A stretch of 64,000 nucleotides of DNA from Ruminococcus sp. (GCA_021205185.1 JAJPYB010000010.1:54697-118696); one strand, 5' to 3'; numbered from the stretch's first letter, positions 1 to 8,099 are shown. Numbers and translations are program-made. Notes: generated by a model from the sequence alone, not told the origin.

Positions 1-950
1 CCGTTGCCTTCCGATGAGTGGGATTCATCAGCCTGATAGAATTTATTGAATATTCTGTCAATACTTTCTTTCGGTATGATCTTACCGCCGTTTGAAATTG
101 CAACAGAAATGCAGTCGTCATTTTCCTGAATATCAACTGAAACTGTGCCGCCGTTGTCTGAAAATTTCATTGCGTTGTTCAGCAGGTTTATCCACGCCTG
201 TTCCAAAAGCTCTTTGTTGGCGGTTATTGTGTATTCCGCAAAATTTATATCCAGATTCAAATCCTTTTGCGTCCACATATCTGTAAGCATTAAAATAGCC
301 TGGCGTATCTGCTCGGAAAGATTGTATTTTGAAACGTTCGTCAATATGCCTTGGTTTTCAACTCTTGTGAGGCTAAGCACGTTATTTGCCATTGACGAAA
401 GCCTGAGCGATTCGTCTTCGATAACCTTAAGATATTTCTCTTTTTCTTCATCTGAAAGATTGCCGACCTGAAGCATTTTCGCAAACCCTGCAATAGAAAC
501 TATCGGCGTTTTAAATTCATGCGAAAAGTTATTGACAAAGTTATTTCTCAGCTTGTCCATTTGCTCCAGCTCCTCAGCGGCTTTGTTAAAGCTTTTTTCT
601 ATATCTCGAAAAGTAGGATGTACCGCAATCGGATTGCCGAATTTAATTCTCGTTTTAAAATCACCGTTTGAAAGTCGCTCCAGCTGATTTATAAGCTGAT
701 TTACAGGTTTCAGAGTGTATTTGCTGGTAAAGAAGGTAATCAAGAATCCCATAATTGCGCTTACCATAGCAATCAGGAAAAGCAATGTACCTCTTGATAT
801 ATCCTCCGCCGTACCGATAATATTTAGTCTTAGCAAAATATGTATAACTAAAATACCCAGTCCAACTGTGATACATATTACAACAAAAATGAGTATTGAC
901 ACCAATAATATAAGCGATAAACGCTGTCTGTGTATTTCTTTATTATTCAT
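1..950 (-). CDS. Sensor histidine kinase (C-terminus outside window)
   Basis: Membrane-bound sensor kinase that should phosphorylate the response regulator encoded just upstream. The frame reads from ATG at 950 through the window start, giving 316 visible residues. Two membrane segments (about residues 12-40 and 55-75) are separated by only a very short outer loop, so it probably senses within the membrane or through a partner rather than with an external domain. A HAMP-like linker follows (about 77-130), then the H-box NNFSHEFKTPI with phospho-accepting His144, and the N-box ending LLNNAMKFS near residue 265. The ATP-lid G-boxes lie beyond the edge. Its ATG overlaps the regulator's TGA in an ATGA junction, so the two are translationally coupled. 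The signal is unknown. Confidence 0.93.
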   Translation of the reverse strand, partial: MNNKEIHRQRLSLILLVSILIFVVICITVGLGILVIHILLRLNIIGTAEDISRGTLLFLIAMVSAIMGFLITFFTSKYTLKPVNQLINQLERLSNGDFKTRIKFGNPIAVHPTFRDIEKSFNKAAEELEQMDKLRNNFVNNFSHEFKTPIVSIAGFAKMLQVGNLSDEEKEKYLKVIEDESLRLSSMANNVLSLTRVENQGILTNVSKYNLSEQIRQAILMLTDMWTQKDLNLDINFAEYTITANKELLEQAWINLLNNAMKFSDNGGTVSVDIQENDDCISVAISNGGKIIPKESIDRIFNKFYQADESHSSEGN

Positions 951-1621
951 ATATTTTTAACCGCCCTGTATCCGAGACCTCGCACAGTCTCTATTGTAAA
1001 CTCCTTCCAGTCCTCAAATCTCTTGCGGAGCCGTCCGATGTGTACTGTAACCGTTTCCCAGCCTGTTTCGCTGTCCATTCCCCAGATTTCGTCCATAAGC
1101 TGAATGCGAGTGAAAATCTTTCCGGGATAGGAAAGAAGCTTGTACAGCAGCAAAAATTCCTTTTGCGGAAGCTCTTGCACCTCGCCCTGTCTTGAAACTG
1201 TTAATGTGTTGTAATCGAGAGTGACATCACCGATTATTATTTTTTGCTCGTTTACGATTTGCGCTCTACGCAAAAGAGCTTTGATACGATAAAGCAGCTT
1301 TTCCTCGTCAATCGGCTTTGTTATGTAGTCGTCTGTACCGACTATAAAGCCCTGCTTTTCGTCCTCCGGCAGGATTTTAGCAGTCAGCATCAAAACAGGA
1401 ATTGTACTTCCTGAATCTCTGACGACTTTTGTAAATTCATATCCGTCCATTTTCGGCATCATAATATCGATAATTACAAGGTCTATATGCTCCCTGTCCA
1501 GCACCTCAAGCGCTTGTTCTCCGTTTTCGGCAGTAATAACCTCATAATTTGCGTTTTGCAAAATTGCTCTCAGAAGCATTCTTGTGTGCTTGTCGTCGTC
1601 TGCTACAAGAATATTAACCAT
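947..1621 (-). CDS. OmpR/PhoB-family response regulator
   Basis: DNA-binding response regulator of the two-component pair. The receiver domain (residues 1-115) has the acidic pocket D8-D9-D10, phospho-acceptor D52 (IIDIMMPKMDG) and the conserved TAK and KPI segments. The C-terminal winged helix (about 125-224) ends with the typical VRGLGYR signature. I chose ATG at 1621: the frame can extend to a TTG at 1630, but that codon abuts the AAAGGAG ribosome site, whereas the ATG sits 9 nt downstream of it. The product is then 224 residues, normal for the family. Direct repeats in its own promoter (1668-1686) and in the divergent promoter (1793-1811) suggest it regulates both units. Confidence 0.95.
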   Translation of the reverse strand: MVNILVADDDKHTRMLLRAILQNANYEVITAENGEQALEVLDREHIDLVIIDIMMPKMDGYEFTKVVRDSGSTIPVLMLTAKILPEDEKQGFIVGTDDYITKPIDEEKLLYRIKALLRRAQIVNEQKIIIGDVTLDYNTLTVSRQGEVQELPQKEFLLLYKLLSYPGKIFTRIQLMDEIWGMDSETGWETVTVHIGRLRKRFEDWKEFTIETVRGLGYRAVKNI

Positions 1622-1654
1622 AAAAGACAACTCCTTTGACTGTTTTGTACAAGT

Positions 1655-1686
1655 ATCATAATACGTAAATCTAAAATGAATCTAAA
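1655..1686 (-). promoter_or_regulatory. Promoter and direct-repeat operator of the two-component operon
   Basis: Reading the minus strand, TTTAGATT occurs twice (1686-1679 and 1675-1668), start to start exactly 11 bp. After 7 nt comes a -10 box TATGAT (1660-1655). Tandem repeats spaced one helical turn next to a poor -35 are typical of OmpR-family activator sites. The same arrangement is found at the divergent promoter. Confidence 0.7.
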
Positions 1687-1792
1687 CAAACAGAAATCTG
1701 CCTGACTATACTATAAATTATAGAATTTTGATTTTTCATTGTCAACTCACACAAACGAAAGTTTTGGAAAAGCCCCGTAAATTTCTCCAAAG

Positions 1793-1824
1793 TTTAGATT
1801 GAGTTTAGAATCCGTTAATATACT
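1793..1824 (+). promoter_or_regulatory. Promoter and direct-repeat operator of the lipid/polyketide-like operon
   Basis: TTTAGATT (1793-1800) and TTTAGAAT (1804-1811) are 11 bp apart. Exactly 7 nt downstream is a -10 box TATACT (1819-1824). Repeat, spacing and distance to -10 match the site in front of the response regulator gene on the other strand, so both are probably bound by that regulator. Confidence 0.7.
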
Positions 1825-1884
1825 AAGTACATAAGATAACCGACAAATTTCGACAAAATGTCTTAAATGAGATGAGGTAATGGT

Positions 1885-2736
1885 ATGTGCAAGGTAGGTT
1901 TGGTTTTGGAGGGCGGCGCAAGTCGTGGTATATTTACGGCTGGCGTGCTTGACTATCTGCTGGAGCAGGATATTTCATTTCCGTATGTTATAGGCGTATC
2001 CGCCGGAAGCGGAAATGCGTCTGGCTTTGTTTCAAAGCAGATTGGCAAATTCAAGGAGCTTCTTTCAAAGGAAACCGACCCTTATTTCGGACTGGGTCAA
2101 ATGAGGTACAGCAAAAAGCTGCTTGATACCGATAGTATGATAAACAGCTATTTTTACAAGCGCACGCCTTTTGATTTTGATACCTTTTACGCCTCAAAAG
2201 CCGAATGCGAATTTGTTGTAACCTGCTGTGAAACAGGAAAACCTGAGTACCACGACGCTAAAGCGGCTGAGGAAGGACTTCCGACCTTAACAAAAGCGTC
2301 CTGCTCGATTCCGTTTTTGTGCGAGCCTGTAAAGCTTGGCGACCAGCATTATTTAGACGGAAGTCTTGCGGATTCTGTTCCTGTAAGGCACACTCTTGAA
2401 AACAAATGCGACAAGGCGGTAGTGGTCCTCACAAGAAATTGGATAGAGGAGCCGCCGACCGATTATGCGCGGCTAAAGCCTGCAATAAATATCGAGTACA
2501 AAAAGCAGTATCCACTTCTTGCCGACACGCTTATCAAGCGCAAGAAAAACTACGAAAGGGATATGGAACAGCTGGATAAGTACGAGCGGCAGGGAGCAGC
2601 TTACATAATACGTCCTGAGGGAATGGGCGTTAAGCATTTTGAAAAAAGCAGCAAAAAGATTGACGCATATTATAATCACGGGAGGGAGGTCATAAAGTGG
2701 CATATGAGCGGACTTTGTGACTTTATGTCGTCATGA
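1885..2736 (+). CDS. Patatin-like phospholipase
   Basis: Serine acyl hydrolase of the patatin family, expected to cleave acyl esters of phospholipids or an acyl thioester/ester product. The N-terminus carries the oxyanion loop GGASRG (residues 10-15) and the nucleophile elbow GVSAG with Ser39. The second catalytic residue is Asp158 in DGSLADS, the family's DGG/A position. The length of 283 residues matches the small bacterial RssA/YjjU-type patatins. No signal peptide, so it acts in the cytoplasm or on the inner membrane face. It is the first gene of the operon, with GAGGTAATG upstream of ATG 1885, and its TGA overlaps the next ATG (ATGA at 2733). It could release or recycle acyl chains for the acyltransferase that follows. 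Confidence 0.9.
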   Translation: MCKVGLVLEGGASRGIFTAGVLDYLLEQDISFPYVIGVSAGSGNASGFVSKQIGKFKELLSKETDPYFGLGQMRYSKKLLDTDSMINSYFYKRTPFDFDTFYASKAECEFVVTCCETGKPEYHDAKAAEEGLPTLTKASCSIPFLCEPVKLGDQHYLDGSLADSVPVRHTLENKCDKAVVVLTRNWIEEPPTDYARLKPAINIEYKKQYPLLADTLIKRKKNYERDMEQLDKYERQGAAYIIRPEGMGVKHFEKSSKKIDAYYNHGREVIKWHMSGLCDFMSS

Positions 2737-3422
2737 TTAACTCACTTAAAAAGCTTGGTAACGCAATTTTAACCGCACTTATTTATTTGCTTGCCTTTTT
2801 ACCCTCGATTTTTATGCGTCTTTTGTATCGAGGACAAGTAAAATACACCGATCCATCCGCAAAGCAAACTATGAAGCAGGGTGCAGTTTTAATTGCCAAC
2901 CACAAAAGCCACAAGGACGGATTTTTCATCCCGATGCTGCTTTTCCCACGAAGGGTTTTTGTGCTTGTAACGAGAAAATGGTACGACAAGCGCTTTTTAA
3001 AGCCGTTGTTTGAGCGACTGCCATATATCCCTATCGACCTGACACAGCCTGATGCGTCTTGGATGTCAGCGGCGGAGGAAGCTTTAAAAAAGGGAAAATG
3101 CGTGCTTATATTTCCTGAGGGGAAGCTTGAAAGAAACGGCAAGCACGAGCCATTTAACTCAGGCTTTTTGCTGCCAGTAAAGCATCTGGGCGTCCCGGTA
3201 ATACCAATGGCGATAAAAGGCGACTACCGATTGTTTCATCGTCAGATGCTTGTCGTTGGAAAGCCTGAAAGAATAGAGCTTAACCAAAAAGGCAGACTGT
3301 CAGCTATTTTACATACAGCGTCAGAGCAATGCGAGCGAGAGGTGTTTTGCCTTGCAGAAGAAGCTGATGACGAAAGAAAAAATGAAGAATTGGAAGAATT
3401 GATTGATTCTCCGCTAAGCTAA
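2733..3422 (+). CDS. PlsC-type lysophospholipid/glycerol-phosphate acyltransferase
   Basis: Membrane-associated acyltransferase of the PlsC superfamily, which moves an acyl chain from acyl-ACP or acyl-CoA onto a lipid hydroxyl. A hydrophobic segment at residues 8-30 is followed by the catalytic HX4D motif (H57...D62 in NHKSHKD) and the substrate motif FPEGKLERNG. The length of 229 residues is normal. It overlaps the patatin gene by 4 bp and is followed by an acyl carrier protein gene, so it may transfer the chain built by the downstream ketosynthase system rather than housekeeping acyl groups. The stop codon lies inside a small hairpin (3409-3428) that has no U-tract and may affect mRNA stability. 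Confidence 0.88.
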   Translation: MINSLKKLGNAILTALIYLLAFLPSIFMRLLYRGQVKYTDPSAKQTMKQGAVLIANHKSHKDGFFIPMLLFPRRVFVLVTRKWYDKRFLKPLFERLPYIPIDLTQPDASWMSAAEEALKKGKCVLIFPEGKLERNGKHEPFNSGFLLPVKHLGVPVIPMAIKGDYRLFHRQMLVVGKPERIELNQKGRLSAILHTASEQCEREVFCLAEEADDERKNEELEELIDSPLS

Positions 3423-3458
3423 GCGGAGTCAAAATATTACCGAAAGGAAAGAAACATT

Positions 3459-3713
3459 ATGAATGAACAGGAAATTGCAACAAAAATCCAAAAGATGATT
3501 TGCGAAAAGCTAGGAGTTGATCCGGATGAGCTGGATAACGACGTTCCGCTGTTTGACGACGGAATCGGACTCGATTCTATTGACTCACTTGAAATTATCG
3601 CAGGCATTGACGAAGAGTTTGGCGTTGATATGACGGGCGTAGGAAAAGAACCGTTTTATAACGTAACCAGCCTTGCCGAATATGTCGCAAATGCGCTTGA
3701 TGCTGATAAGTAA
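3459..3713 (+). CDS. Acyl carrier protein, dedicated to this cluster
   Basis: Small acidic carrier protein of 84 residues. Ser40 in GLDSIDSLE is the expected 4'-phosphopantetheine attachment site, and the helical flanks look like FAS/PKS type II carriers. It should carry the growing acyl chain between the ketosynthase, ketoreductase and dehydratase encoded next to it. No phosphopantetheinyl transferase is in the window, so a cellular Sfp- or AcpS-type enzyme must activate it. The ATG at 3459 has GAAAGGAAAG upstream. Location inside this operon, and not beside fabD/fabH-type housekeeping genes, argues for a specialised role. Confidence 0.92.
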   Translation: MNEQEIATKIQKMICEKLGVDPDELDNDVPLFDDGIGLDSIDSLEIIAGIDEEFGVDMTGVGKEPFYNVTSLAEYVANALDADK

Positions 3714-3732
3714 CAAGCGGAAAGGAAATGCT

Positions 3733-6069
3733 ATGACAACAGATAAAAACCGTTGTGTTGTAACCGGCTTAGGACTGATAAGCGCAATAGGCAATAACGT
3801 TTCACAGTGCTGGCAAAATGCAATAAACGGCATCAGCGGAATTAAAAAAGCAAAAGCTGTTGACACGACAGACTGCTATGCAAATCTTGCCGCTGAGGTT
3901 GAGGACGAAAGCCTAAACGGCGAAGAAAGCATCAACTGGGTTTCCAGACTATGCATTAAGGCGACTGACGAAGCAATGCAGGACGCTGGTCTCTCAGACT
4001 TTGATAATTCTCCGAAAGCAGCAGTAATTATGGGTAGCTGTGTAGGAGGCGTGTCAAACGCTGAAAAGTATTACAAAAGCGGCAGGAAGGCAGAATACGT
4101 CAGCGAGATTCCCATTTCGCCAATAGCAAACCACGTAGCAAAAACCTATCACGCAGGCGGCGTTGTTACAAACATTGCGAACGCTTGCGCTGCCGGAACG
4201 ATAAGCATAGCTTATGCCTGCGACCTCGTCCGATCAGGAAAAGCGGAGGTTGTAATTGTCGGCGGTGCTGATGCATTGGCGTCTGTTCCGTTTGCAGGCT
4301 TTTTGTCACTCCACGCTCTGGATTCAGAACCCTGCTCGCCTTTTAACAGGTGCGGCGGTATTACTTTAGGCGAGGGTGCAGGTGCGCTTATAATCGAATC
4401 CTACGAGCACGCAGCAAGGAGACAAGCACATATATACTGCGACGTTTTAGGTTCAGGAGTAAGCAGCGACGCTCATCATATTACCGCACCCAGACCTGAC
4501 GGAAAGGGACAGATGTGTGCTATTCGCCGAGCAATAAATAGCTCAGGCATAAATCCTTCTGAGATTGGATATATCAACGCTCACGGCACAGGAACCGCTA
4601 AAAACGACGAAGCGGAATTTCTGTCACTTCACACAATTTTCGATGAGGAAGGTTCCGATTTATCGGTTTCTTCAACGAAGTCTATGGTAGGACATTGCTT
4701 AGGCGCTGCGGGAGCTATAGAAGCGGTATTTGCAATCAAAGCATTGACTGAGGGGAAAATACCGCCGACAGTAGGATATTCGCAGGAGGATTTATCCCGA
4801 CTTTCAGACCGTGCAGGAAAGCTTGATTTTTGTCCGAATTTTGCGAGAGAAAAGTCGCTATCAGCCGTTATGAGCAATTCGTTTGCGTTTGGCGGAAACA
4901 ACGCAAGCATTGTGTTTTCTAAAGACGTTGGCAATATAAAAACAAAATCCACTCGAGAGCGAGTATTTATCACAGGAATCGGAATTGTCTCGCCGATAGG
5001 AAACGGTATGGATAATTACATAGAGAAAACGCTTGCTGAAACTCCGCTTGAATGTGACAGCAATGAAAGCGTAATAGACAAGTCGGATTATGAAAATTGC
5101 GGACTCAAAAATTCGTTTTGCAGAAAGCTTGATAAGTTCAGCCGTTTGCAGGCGGTATCGGGTATGACAGCTCTTTCAGACGCTAAGCTTATCATTGATG
5201 ACGATAACGCTGAGCAAACAGGCATCGTTGTAGGAACATCGGACGGACCTCTTTCGACAATTTGCGATTATCAGCAGGATCTGGTGAACAAGGGCAATTG
5301 TTCAGGCAGCGCATTTAAGTTCCCGAACACGGTTTACAATGCGGCAGGCGGCTATCTTTCAATTTGCTCTGGTATTCGTGGATATAATGTTACGCTCACA
5401 AACGGCGCACAGTCGGGACTTGAAAGTATTTCTTACGCTGTAAATGTTCTTAACAGCGGAGAAGAAAAAGCTGTACTGGCAACGGGAACTGACGAGAACA
5501 GCGAAATCGTAACCGAGCTTTATAAAAAATCAGGCTATTTTGACAGCGGCAATTTTAAGCTTTCCGACGGCAGCACAACTCTTGTGCTGGAAAGTAATAG
5601 TTCTGTTCTGGAACGTGGCGTAAAGCCTTATGCCGAGGTGCTAGGCTGCGGTACGGCCGATTGTCCTGTGCCGTTTGGTACGCTGTCAGGATCTGGCAAA
5701 GCGCTTGAAAATGCAATAAAGCTTGCTCTTGACGACGCTGGTTTGATAAGTGGTGATATAGACGGCATTGTCGGCTTTGCGAACGGACTTAAAGAGGTCG
5801 ACAAAATCGAGAACGAGGCGTTAAAGAATACCTTTGGCGAGAGGACGACGCAAATCCCTGCCTTTAATATTCACAAGGTAACAGGAGAAGGTCGTGCGGC
5901 GACAGCTTGTCTGTCTGCGGCGCACGCAGCGCTTATACTTTCAGGAAGGCTTGGGGAAAGCGTTGAAAGCGAAAATCTGGGTGAGGTCGCAGCTTCAAGG
6001 CTAAACAAGCTTTTGGTAATTTCTTACGGCAGCGGCGGCGTGTATACGGCAGTTATTATAGCAAGATAA
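3733..6069 (+). CDS. Fused ketosynthase / chain-length-factor-like protein
   Basis: One polypeptide of 778 residues with two thiolase-fold halves. The N-terminal half (about 1-405) is an intact FabF-type ketosynthase with Cys152 (NACAAG), His284 (AHGTGT) and His321 (VGH). The second half (about 408-778) restarts with VFITGIGIVSPIG, the same opening as FabF, but has Ala559 in place of the Cys, Asn684 in place of the first His and Glu719 in place of the second. It is therefore catalytically dead and resembles a chain-length factor. Stand-alone KS and CLF subunits form heterodimers in type II polyketide synthases; here they are covalently joined, as in the KS-CLF region of PUFA synthase PfaC. 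I start at ATG 3733 after AAAGGAAA; the frame can extend upstream but would overlap the ACP gene. Confidence 0.9.
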   Translation: MTTDKNRCVVTGLGLISAIGNNVSQCWQNAINGISGIKKAKAVDTTDCYANLAAEVEDESLNGEESINWVSRLCIKATDEAMQDAGLSDFDNSPKAAVIMGSCVGGVSNAEKYYKSGRKAEYVSEIPISPIANHVAKTYHAGGVVTNIANACAAGTISIAYACDLVRSGKAEVVIVGGADALASVPFAGFLSLHALDSEPCSPFNRCGGITLGEGAGALIIESYEHAARRQAHIYCDVLGSGVSSDAHHITAPRPDGKGQMCAIRRAINSSGINPSEIGYINAHGTGTAKNDEAEFLSLHTIFDEEGSDLSVSSTKSMVGHCLGAAGAIEAVFAIKALTEGKIPPTVGYSQEDLSRLSDRAGKLDFCPNFAREKSLSAVMSNSFAFGGNNASIVFSKDVGNIKTKSTRERVFITGIGIVSPIGNGMDNYIEKTLAETPLECDSNESVIDKSDYENCGLKNSFCRKLDKFSRLQAVSGMTALSDAKLIIDDDNAEQTGIVVGTSDGPLSTICDYQQDLVNKGNCSGSAFKFPNTVYNAAGGYLSICSGIRGYNVTLTNGAQSGLESISYAVNVLNSGEEKAVLATGTDENSEIVTELYKKSGYFDSGNFKLSDGSTTLVLESNSSVLERGVKPYAEVLGCGTADCPVPFGTLSGSGKALENAIKLALDDAGLISGDIDGIVGFANGLKEVDKIENEALKNTFGERTTQIPAFNIHKVTGEGRAATACLSAAHAALILSGRLGESVESENLGEVAASRLNKLLVISYGSGGVYTAVIIAR

Positions 6070-6091
6070 GGATGAAAGGAAAATACTGAGT

Positions 6092-6823
6092 ATGAAGGTT
6101 GCAGTTATTACCGGCGCGTCACGAGGAATCGGACGTGCCTGCGCTATAAGACTTGCGGCGGACGGATATACGGTTGTTATAAATTACAGCCATAGCGAGG
6201 AGCAAGCGAAAGAGGCCTTAAACGACATTACAAAAAGCGGCGGAAGCGGTATGACCTGCCGTGCGGACGTTTCCGACTTAAAGGCTGTAAAAGCTATGAT
6301 GCGAGAGGTAATAAATACTTACGGACAAATTGACGTGCTTGTAAACAATGCAGGAATTGTAAAGGACGAGTATCTGTTTATGCTAAATAGCGAAACGCTT
6401 GACCGCTGTATGGACATTAACGTCAAGGGATATTTCTATTGCGCTCAGCAGGCGGCGTTAAAAATGTTCCGCAAAAAGAAAGGCGTTATTGTAAATATGT
6501 CCTCCGTAAGCTCTCAGATGGCAATAGCAGGGCAGAGTGTATATAGTGCTACAAAGGGTGCCGTTAATTCTATGACAAGGACTATGGCAAAGGAGCTTGC
6601 GCCATACGGTATCAGAGTGAATGCGGTAGCCCCGGGATTTATCGAAACGGAAATGATAGATTCAATTCCTGAGGACAAGCGAGAGGAATATTTAAAAGCA
6701 ATTCCTTTAGGTCGGCTCGGAAAGGCTGAGGACGTTGCAAACGCAGTATCAATGCTTTGCAGCGATTGCTGCGCCTATATGACAGGGCAAACGCTGGTTT
6801 TGGACGGAGGTCTTTCGCTATGA
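6092..6823 (+). CDS. FabG-type 3-oxoacyl-ACP reductase
   Basis: Short-chain dehydrogenase that should reduce the beta-keto group on the ACP-bound chain using NADPH. The Rossmann motif TGASRGIG is at residues 7-14, NNAG at 85-88, and the catalytic triad Ser138, Tyr151, Lys155 is at the same numbers as E. coli FabG. The length of 243 residues is typical. It follows the ketosynthase gene by 22 nt and its TGA overlaps the next gene's start. No second fabG is in the window, but the context (fused KS, private ACP, dehydratase) implies it serves this cluster rather than bulk fatty acid synthesis. Confidence 0.93.
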   Translation: MKVAVITGASRGIGRACAIRLAADGYTVVINYSHSEEQAKEALNDITKSGGSGMTCRADVSDLKAVKAMMREVINTYGQIDVLVNNAGIVKDEYLFMLNSETLDRCMDINVKGYFYCAQQAALKMFRKKKGVIVNMSSVSSQMAIAGQSVYSATKGAVNSMTRTMAKELAPYGIRVNAVAPGFIETEMIDSIPEDKREEYLKAIPLGRLGKAEDVANAVSMLCSDCCAYMTGQTLVLDGGLSL

Positions 6824-7266
6824 TGAATATTAAAGATATAAACGAGCGTATTAAACAGCGCCCGCCGTTTCAGATGATTGAACGTGTTACAAAGCTTGTG
6901 AGCGGTGAGTGCGCTGAGGGAATCAAAAATGTTTCAATAAACGAGCCGTACTTTGTGGGACATTTTCCTGATACGCCGATTATGCCGGGAGTTTTAATAA
7001 TTGAAAGCTGCGCTCAGCTATGCTCATTGGTGGTTGAAGACGAGCCGTCGGACGATACGCTGTATGTTCTGTTAAAGGTAGGAAATTTTAAATTTCTAAA
7101 GCCGGTAATTCCGGGTGACACTCTTAACATATCAGTTCGTAAAACTCGTGAAGCTGGTACGCTTATATCGTTTGAAGCTACAGCTTGCGTTGACGGACAG
7201 GTAAGAGCAAAGGGAGAGCTGACATTTACCGCCATAGATAAAGCTTCCGTTTACGCTGAAGACTAA
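6820..7266 (+). CDS. FabZ-type 3-hydroxyacyl-ACP dehydratase
   Basis: Hot-dog-fold dehydratase of 148 residues that converts 3-hydroxyacyl-ACP to the trans-2-enoyl form. The signature is clear: His48 in GHFPDTPIMPGVL and Glu62 in IESCAQL, the FabZ catalytic pair. A longer reading frame begins at 6757 but lies inside fabG; ATG 6820 overlaps the fabG stop (ATGA) and has GGAGG 9 nt upstream. ATG 6823 is an equally possible start. FabZ type rather than FabA type suggests simple dehydration without isomerisation. Together with the ketoreductase and the absence of an obvious enoyl reductase, it predicts conjugated or unsaturated products. Confidence 0.93.
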   Translation: MMNIKDINERIKQRPPFQMIERVTKLVSGECAEGIKNVSINEPYFVGHFPDTPIMPGVLIIESCAQLCSLVVEDEPSDDTLYVLLKVGNFKFLKPVIPGDTLNISVRKTREAGTLISFEATACVDGQVRAKGELTFTAIDKASVYAED

Positions 7267-7279
7267 GGAGGAACTGTTA

Positions 7280-8056
7280 ATGAACGAAGAATTAAATGCA
7301 GTATGGGATAAGACAGAAGAAAAGAAAATACTTGTAATAAACGGCAGCCCACAGGGTAACGCAAGCGGAACTATGCGTGTTACAAACGCATTTTTAAAGG
7401 GCATTGAGGAAAACTCTCTCTTTAAAACGGAAATTATCACGCTGTCTAAAATGAACATTAAGCCCTGCATGGGTTGCCTTTCCTGTTGGGGAAGAACAGA
7501 CGGAGAATGTGTAATCCGTGACGACGATGTTCCAAAGATTAAAAAGAAAATTTTAGATGCGGATGTTGTAATTGCGAGCTTCCCGCTATACTTTTTCGGT
7601 ATGCCGGGAACTGTAAAGGTACTCAACGACCGACTTTTAAGCACTATGATGCCGTATCGCGGCGAAAAGGCGGTAGAAGGCGAGCCGTTTCAAGAGTTTC
7701 GCTATGATTATGATTCAAAAAAATTCCTGTTCGTTTCAACCTGCGGCTTTGGAGAGGTCTTCCCATCGTATAACGCTCTGCTTGCACAGCTTGATTGTAT
7801 TTTCGGTAAAGGCGGCTATCAGGCGCTCTTGTGCCCGCAGGGAAAAGTGTTCTCAACACCCGAGCTTGATGAGCGAGTTGATAATTATCTTGAAAAATAT
7901 ACTGCCGCCGGCAAGGAATTTGCTGAAAACGGCGTAATTGGCGAAAGAACTATAACGTCCCTGCAAAAGCCCATTTTCAACGAGCGAAGATTTAAGCTTC
8001 TTATAAATGAATTCTGGCGGCAGGAGCGAAAAGCAGGGGGAAGTAACAATAAGTAG
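7280..8056 (+). CDS. NAD(P)H-dependent FMN reductase-like flavoprotein
   Basis: Flavodoxin-fold protein of 258 residues. The phosphate-binding loop VINGSPQGNASG lies at about residues 19-30 and a cysteine-rich stretch CMGCLSCWG...C at about 62-76, as in the iron-sulfur flavoprotein/NADPH-dependent FMN reductase family. ATG 7280 follows AAGGAGG. It is the last gene of the operon, 13 nt after the dehydratase, and is followed by a terminator. A role in electron supply or in reducing an enoyl or quinone-like group of the product is possible but is inference; canonical enoyl-ACP reductases (FabI, FabK, FabL, FabV) look different. About 55 residues after the core domain are not assigned. Confidence 0.8.
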   Translation: MNEELNAVWDKTEEKKILVINGSPQGNASGTMRVTNAFLKGIEENSLFKTEIITLSKMNIKPCMGCLSCWGRTDGECVIRDDDVPKIKKKILDADVVIASFPLYFFGMPGTVKVLNDRLLSTMMPYRGEKAVEGEPFQEFRYDYDSKKFLFVSTCGFGEVFPSYNALLAQLDCIFGKGGYQALLCPQGKVFSTPELDERVDNYLEKYTAAGKEFAENGVIGERTITSLQKPIFNERRFKLLINEFWRQERKAGGSNNK

Positions 8057-8064
8057 AAAAAGAA

Positions 8065-8099
8065 AAAGCCCTGATAATCGTAATGACTATCAGAGCTTT
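8065..8099 (-). terminator. Intrinsic terminator between the lipid operon and tRNA-Arg
   Basis: Twelve-base arms AAAGCCCTGATA and TATCAGAGCTTT with one mismatch and an 11-nt loop. On the minus strand the stem runs into a T-rich tract, so it ends the tRNA-Arg transcript; it may also act on the plus strand. Confidence 0.75.

Noticed and set aside
92..471. Plus-strand ORFs opposite the left-end kinase
   Set aside because: The minus strand carries a complete histidine kinase frame with H-box and N-box, so these are antisense shadows.
1885..8056. Assignment as an aryl polyene cluster
   Set aside because: There is no ammonia lyase, CoA ligase, glycosyltransferase or multiple stand-alone KS genes, which aryl polyene clusters carry. 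Only the KS, KR, DH and ACP core is shared.
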